A stretch of 64,000 nucleotides of DNA from Protonemura montana. Taxonomy: Eukaryota > Arthropoda > Insecta > Plecoptera > Nemouridae. Positions 1 through 13,740 of the stretch are shown piece after piece. The position numbers were made by a program, and so were the translations under genes. Position 1 is the stretch's first letter, and each line of letters begins with the position of its first letter. Under the pieces are notes generated by a model. It was not told the origin of the DNA. It made no database searches and saw only the letters and a list, made by a program, of their open reading frames with translations. The stretch covers positions 16,849,050 through 16,913,049 of the forward strand of contig OX387610.1 in NCBI GenBank assembly GCA_947568835.1, in the 5' to 3' direction.

Positions 1-1650
1 ACGCTAGCTAGACGCTCCAGACACTCTGCCTTGCTACCCAGAATCTCCAGACACTCTGCCTCGCTAGCCAGGCGCTCCAGACACTCTGCCTCGCTACCCA
101 GACGCTTCAGACTATCTGCCACGCTAGCCAGTGGCTCCAGACACTCTGCCACGCTAGCTAGACACTCCAGGCACTCTGCCTCGCTACTTAGACGCTCCAG
201 AAACTCTGCCTCGCTAGCCAGGCACTCCAGACACTCTGGCTCGCTACCCAGACGCTCCAGACACTCTGCCTCCCTAGCCAGCCGATCCAGACACTCTGCC
301 ATGCTAGCCAGAGATTTCAGACACTCTGCTACGCTAGCTAGACTCTCCAGACACTCTGCCACGCTAGCTAGACGATCCAGACACTCTGCCTTGCTACCCA
401 GACCCTCCAGACACTCTGCCTCGCTAAACAGGCGCTCCAGTCACTCTGCCATGCTAGCCAGACGCTCCAGACTTTCTGCCACGCTAGCCAGACGCTCAAG
501 ACACTATGCCACGCAAGCTTGACGCTCCAGACACTCTGCCTTGCTACCCAGACCCTCCAGACACTCTGCCTCGCTAGCCAGGCGCTCCAGACACTCTGCC
601 TCGCTACCCAGACGCTCCAGACACTCTGCCTCGCTAGCCAGGCGCTCCAGACACTCTGCCTCGCTTCCTAGACGCTTCAGACTATCTGCCACGCTAGCCA
701 ATGGCTCCAGACACTTTGCCACGCTAGCTAGACGCTCCAGGTACTCTGCCTCGCTACTTAGACGCTCCAGACACTTTTCCTCACTAACAAAGCATTCCAG
801 ACACTCTGGTTCGCTACTCAGACGCTCCAGACACTCTGCCTCGCTAGCTAGCCGCTTTAGACACTCTGCCACGCTAGCTAGACGCTCCAGACACTCTGCA
901 ACGCTAGCCAGACGCTCCAGACACTTTAATTCGCTACCCAGACGTTCCAGACACTTTGCCTCGCTCCCCAGACGCTCCAGACACTCTGCCTCGCTAGCCA
1001 GGTGCTTCAGAAGCTCTGCCTCGCTAGCCAGGCGCTCCAGACACTCTGCCATGCTAGCCAGACGCTCCAGACTATCTGCTACGCTAGCCAGAGGCTCCAG
1101 ACACTCTGCCACGCTAGCTAGACGCTCCAGACACTCTGCCTTGCTACTTAGACGCTCCAGAAACTCTGCTGCGCTAGCCAGGCACTCCAGACACTCTGGC
1201 TCTCTACCCAGACGCTCCAGACACTCTGCCTCCCTAGCCAGCCGCTCCAGACACTCAGCCATGCTAGCCAGAGATTTCAGACACTCTGCTACGCTAGCTA
1301 GACGCTCCAGACACTCTGCCACGCTAGCTAGACGCTCCAGACACTCTGCCTCGCTACCCAGACGCTCCAGACTATCTGCCACGCTAGCCAGTGGCTCCAG
1401 ACACTCTGCCACGATAGCTAGACGCTCCAGATACTCTGCATCGCTAGCCAGGCGCTCCAGACAATCTGCCTCGCTACCCAGACTCTCCAGACACTCTGCC
1501 ACGCTAGCTAGACGATCCAGAAACTCTGCCTTGCTACCCAGACCCTCCAGACACTCTGCCTCGCTAAACAGGCGCTCCAGTCACTCTGCCATGCTAGCCA
1601 GACGCTCCAGACTTTCTGCCACGCTAGCCAGACGCTCAAGACACTATGCC
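1..1650. repeat. Partial left flank of the HOR arrays
   Basis: Positions 1-150 resemble 14251-14400, and 151-510 resemble 16321-16680, so this edge looks like the end of a 4,200-type unit. It closes with the AAGCTT-bearing monomer at 511-540. The next 1,140 bp (511-1650) are a longer relative of the 1,020-bp part of the 3,750-bp unit (compare 2581-3600), with about four extra monomers, including the GCCGCTTTAG type at 849-858. No gene is present. Confidence 0.8.
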
Positions 1651-4600
1651 ACGCAAGCTTGACGCTCCAGACACTCTGCCTTGCTACCCAGACCCTCCAG
1701 ACACTCTGCCTCGCTAGCCAGGCGCTCCAGACACTCTGCCTCGCTACCCAGACGCTCCAGACACTCTGCCTCGCTAGCCAGGTGCTCCAGACACTCTGCC
1801 TCGCTACCTAGACGCTTCAGACTATCTGCCACGCTAGCCAATGGCTCCAGACACTCTGCCTCGCTATCCAGACGCTCCAGACACTCTGCCTCGCTAGCCA
1901 GCCTCTCCAGACACTCTGCAATGCTAGCCAGACGCTCCAGACTTTCTGCCACGCTAGCCAGAGGTTGAAGACACTCTGCTACGCTAGCTAGACGCTTCAG
2001 ACACTCTGCGTCGCTAGCTTGACGCTCCAGACACTCTGCCTCACTACCCAGACGCTCCAGACTATCTGCCACGCTAGCCAGTGGCTCCAGGTACTCTGCC
2101 ACGATAGCTAGACGCTCCAGACTCTCTGCCTCGCTAGCCAGGCGCTCCAGACAATCTGCCTCGCTACCCAGACGCTCTAGACACTCTGCCTCGCTAGCCA
2201 GCCGCTCCAGACACTCTGCCATGCTAGCCAGACTCTCCAGACTTTCCGCCACGCTAGCCAGACGCTCAAGACACTATGCCACGCTAGCTTGACGCTCCAG
2301 ACACTCTGCCTTGCTACCCAGACCCTCCAGACACTCTGCCTCGCTAGCCAGCCGATCCAGACACTCTGCCATGCTAGCCAGAGATTTCAGACAGTCTGCT
2401 ACGCTAGCTAGACTTTCCAGACACTCTGCCACGCTAGCTAGACGATCCAGACACTCTGCCTTGCTACCCAGACCCTCCAGACACTCTGCCTCGCTAAACA
2501 GGCGCTCCAGTCACTCTGCCATGCTAGCCAGACGCTCCAGACTTTCTGCCACGCTAGCCAGACGCTCAAGACACTATGCCACGCAAGCTTAACGCTCCAG
2601 ACACTCTGCCTTGCTACCCAGACCCTCCAGACACTCTGCCTCGCTAGCCAGGCGCTCCAGACACTCTGCCTCGCTACCCAGACGCTCCAGACACTCTGCC
2701 TCGCTAGCCAGGCGCTCCAGACACTCTGCCTCGCTACCTAGACGCTTCAGACTATCTGCCACGCTAGCCAATGGCTCCAGACACTCTGCCACGCTAGCTA
2801 GACGCTCCAGGTACTCTGCCTCGCTACTTAGACGCTCCAGACACTCTTCCTCACTAACAAAGCATTCCAGACACTCTGGTTCGCTACTCAGACGCTCCAG
2901 ACACTCTGCCTCGCTAGCTAGACGCTCCAGACACTCTGCCACGCTAGCCAGACGCTCCAGACACTCTGATTCGCTACCCAGACGTTCCAGACACTTTGCC
3001 TCGCTCCCCAGACGCTCCAGACACTCTGCCTCGCTAGCCAGGTGCTTCAGAAGCTCTGCCTCGCTAGCCAGGCGCTCCAGACACTCTGCCATGCTAGCCA
3101 GACGCTCCAGACTATCTGCTACGCTAGCCAGAGGCTCCAGACACTCTGCCACGCTAGCTAGACGCTCCAGACACTCTGCCTTGCTACTTAGACGCTCCAG
3201 AAACTCTGCTGCGCTAGCCAGGCACTCCAGACACTCTGGCTCTCTACCCAGACGCTCCAGACACTCTGCCTCCCTAGCCAGCCGCTCCAGACACTCAGCC
3301 ATGCTAGCCAGAGATTTCAGACACTCTGCTACGCTAGCTAGACGCTCCAGACACTCTGCCACGCTAGCTAGACGCTCCAGACACTCTGCCTCGCTACCCA
3401 GACGCTCCAGACTATCTGCCACGCTAGCCAGTGGCTCCAGACACTCTGCCACGCTAGCTAGACGATCCAGACACTCTGCCTTGCTACCCAGACCCTCCAG
3501 ACACTCTGCCTCGCTAAACAGGCGCTCCATTCACTCTGCCATGCTAGCCAGACGCTCCAGACTTTCTGCCACGCTAGCCAGACGCTCAAGACACTATGCC
3601 ACGCAAGCTTGACGCTCCAGACACTCTGCCTTGCTACCCAGACCCTCCAGACACTCTGCCTCGCTAGCCAGGCGCTCCAGACACTCTGCCTCGCTACCCA
3701 GACGCTCCAGACACTCTGCCTCGCTAGCCAGGTGCTCCAGACACTCTGCCTCGCTACCTAGACGCTTCAGACTATCTGCCACGCTAGCCAATGGCTCCAG
3801 ACACTCTGCCACGCTAGCTAGACGCTCCAGGTACTCTGCCTCGCTACTTAGACGCTCCAGACACTCTTCCTCACTAACAAAGCATTCCAGACACTCTGGT
3901 TCGCTACTCACACGCTCCAGACACTCTGCCTCGCTAGCTTGCCGCTTTAGACACTCTGCCACGCTAGCTAGACGCTCCAGACACTCTGCAACGCTAGCCA
4001 GACGCTCCAGACACTTTGATTCGCTACCCAGACGTTCCAGACACTTTGCCTCGCTCCCCAGACGCTCCAGACACTCTGCCTCGCTAGCCAGGCGCTTTAG
4101 AAGCTCTGCCTCGCTAGCCAGGCGCTCCAGACACTCTGCCATGCTAGCCAGACGCTCCAGACTATCTGCTACGCTAGCCAGAGGCTCCAGACACTCTGCC
4201 ACGCTAGCCAGGCGCTCCAGACACTCTGCCTCGCTACCCAGACGCTTCAGACTATCTGCCACGCTAGCCAGTGGCTCCAGACACTCTGCCACGCTAGCTA
4301 GACGCTCCAGGCACTCTGGCTCGCTACTTAGACGCTCCAGAATTTCTGCCTCGCTAGCCAGGCACTTCAGACACTCTGGCTCGCTACCCAGACGCTCCAG
4401 ACACTCTGCCTCCCTAGCCAGCCGCTCCAGACACTCTGCTATGCTAGCCAGAGATTTCAGACACTCTGCTACGCTAGCTAGACGCTCCAGACACTCTGCC
4501 ACGCTAGCTAGACGCTCCAGGCACTCTGCCTTGCTACTTTGACCCTCCAGACACTCTGCCTCACTAGCCAGGCGCTCCAGACACTCTGCCTTGCTACCCA

Positions 4601-5400
4601 GACGCTCAAGACTATCTGCCACGCTAGCCAGTGGCTCCAGAATATTTGCCACGATAGCCAGAGGCTCCAGACACTCTGCCACGCTAGCTAGACGCTCCAG
4701 ACACTCTGCATCGCTAGCCAGGCGCTCCAGACACTCTGCCTCGCTATCCAGACGCTCCAGACACTCTGCCTCGCTAGCCAGCCTCTCCAGACACTCTGCA
4801 ATGCTAGCCAGACGCTCCAGACTTTCTGCCACGCTAGCTAGAGGTTGAAGACACTCTGCTACGCTAGCTAGACGCTCCAGACACTCTGCGTCGCTAGCTT
4901 GACGCTCCAGACACTCTGCCTCACTACCCAGACGCTCCAGACTATCTGCCACGCTAGCCAGTGGCTCCAGGTACTCTGCCACGATAGCTAGACGCTCCAG
5001 ACACTCTGCCTCGCTAGCCAGGCGCTCCAGACACTCTGCCATGCTAGCCAGACTCTCCAGACTTTCTGCCACGCTAGCCAGACGCTCAAGACACTATGCC
5101 ACGCTAGCTTGACGCTCCAGACACTCTGCCTTGCTACCCAGACCCTCCAGACACTCTGCCTCGCTAGCCAGCCGATCCAGACACTCTGCCATGCTAGCCA
5201 GAGATTTCAGACACTCTGCTACGCTAGCTAGACTTTCCAGACACTCTGCCACGCAAGCTAGACGATCCAGACACTCTGCCTTGCTACCCAGACCCTCCAG
5301 ACACTCTGCCTCGCTAAACAGGCGCTCCAGTCACTCTGCCATGCTAGCCAGACGCTCCAGACTTTCTGCCACGCTAGCCAGACGCTCAAGACACTATGCC
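1651..5400. repeat. 3,750-bp higher-order repeat, copy 1
   Basis: This is a block of 125 monomers repeated in tandem as 5401-9150 and 9151-12900. It splits into parts of 930 bp (1651-2580), 1,020 bp (2581-3600) and 1,800 bp (3601-5400). Each part opens at the AAGCTT-bearing monomer, and each is followed by the same leader monomers (TTGCTACCCAGACCCTCC, then TCGCTAGCCAGGCGCTCC). The three parts are themselves related, so the unit grew by older internal duplication. Against copy 2 I found about six substitutions and no indel. Confidence 0.95.
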
Positions 5401-8400
5401 ACGCAAGCTTGACGCTCCAGACACTCTGCCTTGCTACCCAGACCCTCCAGACACTCTGCCTCGCTAGCCAGGCGCTCCAGACACTCTGCCTCGCTACCCA
5501 GACGCTCCAGACACTCTGCCTCGCTAGCCAGGTGCTCCAGACACTCTGCCTCGCTACCTAGACGCTTCAGACTATCTGCCACGCTAGCCAATGGCTCCAG
5601 ACACTCTGCCTCGCTATCCAGACGCTCCAGACACTCTGCCTCGCTAGCCAGCCTCTCCAGACACTCTGCAATGCTAGCCAGACGCTCCAGACTTTCTGCC
5701 ACGCTAGCCAGAGGTTGAAGACACTCTGCTACGCTAGCTAGACGCTTCAGACACTCTGCGTCGCTAGCTTGACGCTCCAGACACTCTGCCTCACTACCCA
5801 GACGCTCCAGACTATCTGCCACGCTAGCCAGTGGCTCCAGGTACTCTGCCACGATAGCTAGACGCTCCAGACACTCTGCCTCGCTAGCCAGGCGCTCCAG
5901 ACAATCTGCCTCGCTACCCAGACGCTCTAGACACTCTGCCTCGCTAGCCAGCCGCTCCAGACACTCTGCCATGCTAGCCAGACTCTCCAGACTTTCCGCC
6001 ACGCTAGCCAGACGCTCAAGACACTATGCCACGCTAGCTTGACGCTCCAGACACTCTGCCTTGCTACCCAGACCCTCCAGACACTCTGCCTCGCTAGCCA
6101 GCCGATCCAGACACTCTGCCATGCTAGCCAGAGATTTCAGACAGTCTGCTACGCTAGCTAGACTTTCCAGACACTCTGCCACGCTAGCTAGACGATCCAG
6201 ACACTCTGCCTTGCTACCCAGACCCTCCAGACACTCTGCCTCGCTAAACAGGCGCTCCAGTCACTCTGCCATGCTAGCCAGACGCTCCAGACTTTCTGCC
6301 ACGCTAGCCAGACGCTCAAGACACTATGCCACGCAAGCTTAACGCTCCAGACACTCTGCCTTGCTACCCAGACCCTCCAGACACTCTGCCTCGCTAGCCA
6401 GGCGCTCCAGACACTCTGCCTCGCTACCCAGACGCTCCAGACACTCTGCCTCGCTAGCCAGGCGCTCCAGACACTCTGCCTCGCTACCTAGACGCTTCAG
6501 ACTATCTGCCACGCTAGCCAATGGCTCCAGACACTCTGCCACGCTAGCTAGACGCTCCAGGTACTCTGCCTCGCTACTTAGACGCTCCAGACACTCTTCC
6601 TCACTAACAAAGCATTCCAGACACTCTGGTTCGCTACTCAGACGCTCCAGACACTCTGCCTCGCTAGCTAGACGCTCCAGACACTCTGCCACGCTAGCCA
6701 GACGCTCCAGACACTCTGATTCGCTACCCAGACGTTCCAGACACTTTGCCTCGCTCCCCAGACGCTCCAGACACTCTGCCTCGCTAGCCAGGTGCTTCAG
6801 AAGCTCTGCCTCGCTAGCCAGGCGCTCCAGACACTCTGCCATGCTAGCCAGACGCTCCAGACTATCTGCTACGCTAGCCAGAGGCTCCAGACACTCTGCC
6901 ACGCTAGCTAGACGCTCCAGACACTCTGCCTTGCTACTTAGACGCTCCAGAAACTCTGCTGCGCTAGCCAGGCACTCCAGACACTCTGGCTCTCTACCCA
7001 GACGCTCCAGACACTCTGCCTCCCTAGCCAGCCGCTCCAGACACTCAGCCATGCTAGCCAGAGATTTCAGACATTTTGCTACGCTAGCTAGACGCTCCAG
7101 ACACTCTGCCACGCTAGCTAGACGCTCCAGACACTCTGCCTCGCTACCCAGACGCTCCAGACTATCTGCCACGCTAGCCAGTGGCTCCAGACACTCTGCC
7201 ACGCTAGCTAGACGATCCAGACACTCTGCCTTGCTACCCAGACCCTCCAGACACTCTGCCTCGCTAAACAGGCGCTCCATTCACTCTGCCATGCTAGCCA
7301 GACGCTCCAGACTTTCTGCCACGCTAGCTAGACGCTCAAGACACTATGCCACGCAAGCTTGACGCTCCAGACACTCTGCCTTGCTACCCAGACCCTCCAG
7401 ACACTCTGCCTCGCTAGCCAGGCGCTCCAGACACTCTGCCTCGCTACCCAGACGCTCCAGACACTCTGCCTCGCTAGCCAGGTGCTCCAGACACTCTGCC
7501 TCGCTACCTAGACGCTTCAGACTATCTGCCACGCTAGCCAATGGCTCCAGACACTCTGCCACGCTAGCTAGACGCTCCAGGTACTCTGCCTCGCTACTTA
7601 GACGCTCCAGACACTCTTCCTCACTAACAAAGCATTCCAGACACTCTGGTTCGCTACTCACACGCTCCAGACACTCTGCCTCGCTAGCTTGCCGCTTTAG
7701 ACACTCTGCCACGCTAGCTAGACGCTCCAGACACTCTGCAACGCTAGCCAGACGCTCCAGACACTTTGATTCGCTACCCAGACGTTCCAGACACTTTGCC
7801 TCGCTCCCCAGACGCTCCAGACACTCTGCCTCGCTAGCCAGGCGCTTTAGAAGCTCTGCCTCGCTAGCCAGGCGCTCCAGACACTCTGCCATGCTAGCCA
7901 GACGCTCCAGACTATCTGCTACACTAGCCAGAGGCTCCAGACACTCTGCCACGCTAGCCAGGCGCTCCAGACACTCTGCCTCGCTACCCAGACGCTTCAG
8001 ACTATCTGCCACGCTAGCCAGTGGCTCCAGACACTCTGCCACGCTAGCTAGACGCTCCAGGCACTCTGGCTCGCTACTTAGACGCTCCAGAATTTCTGCC
8101 TCGCTAGCCAGGCACTTCAGACACTCTGGCTCGCTACCCAGACGCTCCAGACACTCTGCCTCCCTAGCCAGCCGCTCCAGACACTCTGCTATGCTAGCCA
8201 GAGATTTCAGACACTCTGCTACGCTAGCTAGACGCTCCAGACACTCTGCCACGCTAGCTAGACGCTCCAGGCACTCTGCCTTGCTACTTTGACCCTCCAG
8301 ACACTCTGCCTCACTAGCCAGGCGCTCCAGACACTCTGCCTTGCTACCCAGACGCTCAAGACTATCTGCCACGCTAGCCAGTGGCTCCAGAATATTTGCC

Positions 8401-9150
8401 ACGATAGCCAGAGGCTCCAGACACTCTGCCACGCTAGCTAGACGCTCCAGACACTCTGCATCGCTAGCCAGGCGCTCCAGACACTCTGCCTCGCTATCCA
8501 GACGCTCCAGACACTCTGCCTCGCTAGCCAGCCTCTCCAGACACTCTGCAATGCTAGCCAGACGCTCCAGACTTTCTGCCACGCTAGCTAGAGGTTGAAG
8601 ACACTCTGCTACGCTAGCTAGACGCTCCAGACACTCTGCGTCGCTAGCTTGACGCTCCAGACACTCTGCCTCACTACCCAGACGCTCCAGACTATCTGCC
8701 ACGCTAGCCAGTGGCTCCAGGTACTCTGCCACGATAGCTAGACGCTCCAGACACTCTGCCTCGCTAGCCAGGCTCTCCAGACACTCTGCCATGCTAGCCA
8801 GACTCTCCAGACTTTCTGCCACGCTAGCCAGACGCTCAAGACACTATGCCACGCTAGCTTGACGCTCCAGACACTCTGCCTTGCTACCCAGACCCTCCAG
8901 ACACTCTGCCTCGCTAGCCAGCCGATCCAGACACTCTGCCATGCTAGCCAGAGATTTCAGACACTCTGCTACGCTAGCTAGACTTTCCAGACACTCTGCC
9001 ACGCAAGCTAGACGATCCAGACACTCTGCCTTGCTACCCAGACCCTCCAGACACTCTGCCTCGCTAAACAGGCGCTCCAGTCACTCTGCCATGCTAGCCA
9101 GACGCTCCAGACTTTCTGCCACGCTAGCCAGACGCTCAAGACACTATGCC
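5401..9150. repeat. 3,750-bp higher-order repeat, copy 2
   Basis: This copy matches 1651-5400 monomer for monomer. Differences I spotted include the monomer end at 7071-7080 (ACATTTTGCT for ACACTCTGCT), one base near 7330, ACACTAGCCA at 7921 and GGCTCTCC near 8771. At about 99.8% identity over 3.75 kb, the duplication or homogenisation is recent. Confidence 0.95.
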
Positions 9151-12100
9151 ACGCAAGCTTGACGCTCCAGACACTCTGCCTTGCTACCCAGACCCTCCAG
9201 ACACTCTGCCTCGCTAGCCAGGCGCTCCAGACACTCTGCCTCGCTACCCAGACGCTCCAGACACTCTGCCTCGCTAGCCAGGTGCTCCAGACACTCTGCC
9301 TCGCTACCTAGACGCTTCAGACTATCTGCCACGCTAGCCAATGGCTCCAGACACTCTGCCTCGCTATCCAGACGCTCCAGACACTCTGCCTCGCTAGCCA
9401 GCCTCTCCAGACACTCTGCAATGCTAGCCAGACGCTCCAGACTTTCTGCCACGCTAGCCAGAGGTTGAAGACACTCTGCTACGCTAGCTAGACGCTTCAG
9501 ACACTCTGCGTCGCTAGCTTGACGCTCCAGACACTCTGCCTCACTACCCAGACGCTCCAGACTATCTGCCACGCTAGCCAGTGGCTCCAGGTACTCTGCC
9601 ACGATAGCTAGACGCTCCAGACACTCTGCCTCGCTAGCCAGGCGCTCCAGACAATCTGCCTCGCTACCCAGACGCTCTAGACACTCTGCCTCGCTAGCCA
9701 GCCGCTCCAGACACTCTGCCATGCTAGCCAGACTCTCCAGACTTTCCGCCACGCTAGCCAGACGCTCAAGACACTATGCCACGCTAGCTTGACGCTCCAG
9801 ACACTCTGCCTTGCTACCCAGACCCTCCAGACACTCTGCCTCGCTAGCCAGCCGATCCAGACACTCTGCCATGCTAGCCAGAGATTTCAGACAGTCTGCT
9901 ACGCTAGCTAGACTTTCCAGACACTCTGCCACGCTAGCTAGACGATCCAGACACTCTGCCTTGCTACCCAGACCCTCCAGACACTCTGCCTCGCTAAACA
10001 GGCGCTCCAGTCACTCTGCCATGCTAGCCAGACGCTCCAGACTTTCTGCCACGCTAGCCAGACGCTCAAGACACTATGCCACGCAAGCTTAACGCTCCAG
10101 ACACTCTGCCTTGCTACCCAGACCCTCCAGACACTCTGCCTCGCTAGCCAGGCGCTCCAGACACTCTGCCTCGCTACCCAGACGCTCCAGACACTCTGCC
10201 TCGCTAGCCAGGCGCTCCAGACACTCTGCCTCGCTACCTAGACGCTTCAGACTATCTGCCACGCTAGCCAATGGCTCCAGACACTCTGCCACGCTAGCTA
10301 GACGCTCCAGGTACTCTGCCTCGCTACTTAGACGCTCCAGACACTCTTCCTCACTAACAAAGCATTCCAGACACTCTGGTTCGCTACTCAGACGCTCCAG
10401 ACACTCTGCCTCGCTAGCTAGACGCTCCAGACACTCTGCCACGCTAGCCAGACGCTCCAGACACTCTGATTCGCTACCCAGACGTTCCAGACACTTTGCC
10501 TCGCTCCCCAGACGCTCCAGACACTCTGCCTCGCTAGCCAGGTGCTTCAGAAGCTCTGCCTCGCTAGCCAGGCGCTCCAGACACTCTGCCATGCTAGCCA
10601 GACGCTCCAGACTATCTGCTACGCTAGCCAGAGGCTCCAGACACTCTGCCACGCTAGCTAGACGCTCCAGACACTCTGCCTTGCTACTTAGACGCTCCAG
10701 AAACTCTGCTGCGCTAGCCAGGCACTCCAGACACTCTGGCTCTCTACCCAGACGCTCCAGACACTCTGCCTCGCTAGCCAGCCGCTCCAGACACTCTGCC
10801 ATGCTAGCCAGACTCTCCAGACTTTCCGCCACGCTAGCTAGACGCTCCAGACACTCTGCCACGCTAGCTAGACGCTCCAGACACTCTGCCTCGCTACCCA
10901 GACGCTCCAGACTATCTGCCACGCTAGCCAGTGGCTCCAGACACTCTGCCACGCTAGCTAGACGATCCAGACACTCTGCCTTGCTACCCAGACCCTCCAG
11001 ACACTCTGCCTCGCTAAACAGGCGCTCCATTCACTCTGCCATGCTAGCCAGACGCTCCAGACTTTCTGCCACGCTAGCCAGACGCTCAAGACACTATGCC
11101 ACGCAAGCTTGACGCTCCAGACACTCTGCCTTGCTACCCAGACCCTCCAGACACTCTGCCTCGCTAGCCAGGCGCTCCAGACACTCTGCCTCGCTACCCA
11201 GACGCTCCAGACACTCTGCCTCGCTAGCCAGGTGCTCCAGACACTCTGCCTCGCTACCTAGACGCTTCAGACTATCTGCCACGCTAGCCAATGGCTCCAG
11301 ACACTCTGCCACGCTAGCTAGACGCTCCAGGTACTCTGCCTCGCTACTTAGACGCTCCAGACACTCTTCCTCACTAACAAAGCATTCCAGACACTCTGGT
11401 TCGCTACTCACACGCTCCAGACACTCTGCCTCGCTAGCTTGCCGCTTTAGACACTCTGCCACGCTAGCTAGACGCTCCAGACACTCTGCAACGCTAGCCA
11501 GACGCTCCAGACACTTTGATTCGCTACCCAGACGTTCCAGACACTTTGCCTCGCTCCCCAGACGCTCCAGACACTCTGCCTCGCTAGCCAGGCGCTTTAG
11601 AAGCTCTGCCTCGCTAGCCAGGCGCTCCAGACACTCTGCCATGCTAGCCAGACGCTCCAGACTATCTGCTACGCTAGCCAGAGGCTCCAGACACTCTGCC
11701 ACGCTAGCCAGGCGCTCCAGACACTCTGCCTCGCTACCCAGACGCTTCAGACTATCTGCCACGCTAGCCAGTGGCTCCAGACACTCTGCCACGCTAGCTA
11801 GACGCTCCAGGCACTCTGGCTCGCTACTTAGACGCTCCAGAATTTCTGCCTCGCTAGCCAGGCACTTCAGACACTCTGGCTCGCTACCCAGACGCTCCAG
11901 ACACTCTGCCTCCCTAGCCAGCCGCTCCAGACACTCTGCTATGCTAGCCAGAGATTTCAGACACTCTGCTACGCTAGCTAGACGCTCCAGACACTCTGCC
12001 ACGCTAGCTAGACGCTCCAGGCACTCTGCCTTGCTACTTTGACCCTCCAGACACTCTGCCTCACTAGCCAGGCGCTCCAGACACTCTGCCTTGCTACCCA

Positions 12101-12900
12101 GACGCTCAAGACTATCTGCCACGCTAGCCAGTGGCTCCAGAATATTTGCCACGATAGCCAGAGGCTCCAGACACTCTGCCACGCTAGCTAGACGCTCCAG
12201 ACACTCTGCATCGCTAGCCAGGCGCTCCAGACACTCTGCCTCGCTATCCAGACGCTCCAGACACTCTGCCTCGCTAGCCAGCCTCTCCAGACACTCTGCA
12301 ATGCTAGCCAGACGCTCCAGACTTTCTGCCACGCTAGCTAGAGGATGAAGACACTCTGCTACGCTAGCTAGACGCTCCAGAATCTCTGCGTCGCTAGCTT
12401 GACGCTCCAGACACTCTGCCTCACTACCCAGACGCTCCAGACTATCTGCCACGCTAGCCAGTGGCTCCAGGTACTCTGCCACGATAGCTAGACGCTCCAG
12501 ACACTCTGCCTCGCTAGCCAGGCGCTCCAGACACTCTGCCATGCTAGCCAGACTCTCCAGACTTTCTGCCACGCTAGCCAGACGCTCAAGACACTATGCC
12601 ACGCTAGCTTGACGCTCCAGACACTCTGCCTTGCTACCCAGACCCTCCAGACACTCTGCCTCGCTAGCCAGCCGATCCAGACACTCTGCCATGCTAGCCA
12701 GAGATTTCAGACACTCTGCTACGCTAGCTAGACTTTCCAGACACTCTGCCACGCAAGCTAGACGATCCAGACACTCTGCCTTGCTACCCAGACCCTCCAG
12801 ACACTCTGCCTCGCTAAACAGGCGCTCCAGTCACTCTGCCATGCTAGCCAGACGCTCCAGACTTTCTGCCACGCTAGCCAGACGCTCAAGACACTATGCC
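9151..12900. repeat. 3,750-bp higher-order repeat, copy 3
   Basis: This is the third complete copy. It differs from copies 1 and 2 mainly by a cluster at 10771-10830, where about ten substitutions turn the local monomers into the type found at 9691-9750. It also carries a few isolated changes (near 12345 and 12381). Instead of another full unit, it is followed at 12901 by sequence matching the 1,020-bp part (10081 onward), so the 930-bp part is skipped. Confidence 0.94.
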
Positions 12901-13740
12901 ACGCAAGCTTAACGCTCCAGACACTCTGCCTTGCTACCCAGACCCTCCAGACACTCTGCCTCGCTAGCCAGGCGCTCCAGACACTCTGCCTCGCTACCCA
13001 GACGCTCCAGACACTCTGCCTCGCTAGCCAGGCGCTCCAGACACTCTGCCTCGCTACCTAGACGCTTCAGACTATCTGCCACGCTAGCCAATGGCTCCAG
13101 ACACTCTGCCACGCTAGCTAGACGCTCCAGGTACTCTGCCTCGCTACTTAGACGCTCCAGACACTCTTCCTCACTAACAAAGCATTCCAGACACTCTGGT
13201 TCGCTACTCAGACGCTCCAGACACTCTGCCTCGCTAGCTAGCCGCTTTAGACACTCTGCTTCGCTAGCTAGACGCTCCAGACACTCTGCCACGCTAGCCA
13301 GACGCTCCAGACACTCTGATTCGCTACCCAGACGTTCCAGACACTTTGCCTCGCTCCCCAGACGCTCCAGACACTCTGCCTCGCTAGCCAGGTGCTTCAG
13401 AAGCTCTGCCTCGCTAGCCAGGCGCTCCAGACACTCTGCCATGCTAGCCAGACGCTCCAGACTATCTGCTACGCTAGCCAGAGGCTCCAGACACTCTGCC
13501 ACGCAAGCTAGACGCTCCAGACACTCTGCCTTGCTACTTAGACGCTCCAGAAACTCTGCTGCGCTAGCCAGGCACTCCAGACACTCTGGCGCTCTACCCA
13601 GACGCTCCAGACACTCTGCCTCCCTAGCCAGCCGCTCCAGACACTCAGCCATGCTAGCCAGAGATTTCAGACACTCTGCTACGCTAGCTAGACGCTCCAG
13701 ACACTCTGCCACGCTAGCTAGACGCTCCAGACACTCTGCC
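12901..13740. repeat. Partial 3,750-type unit at the junction to the 4,200-bp array
   Basis: This stretch follows 10081-10920 closely (offset 2,820) but has an extra monomer around 13261-13290, which brings in the GCCGCTTTAG variant just before it. From 13741 the sequence follows the 4,200-bp unit (compare 17941). It is the transition between two HOR families. Confidence 0.85.
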
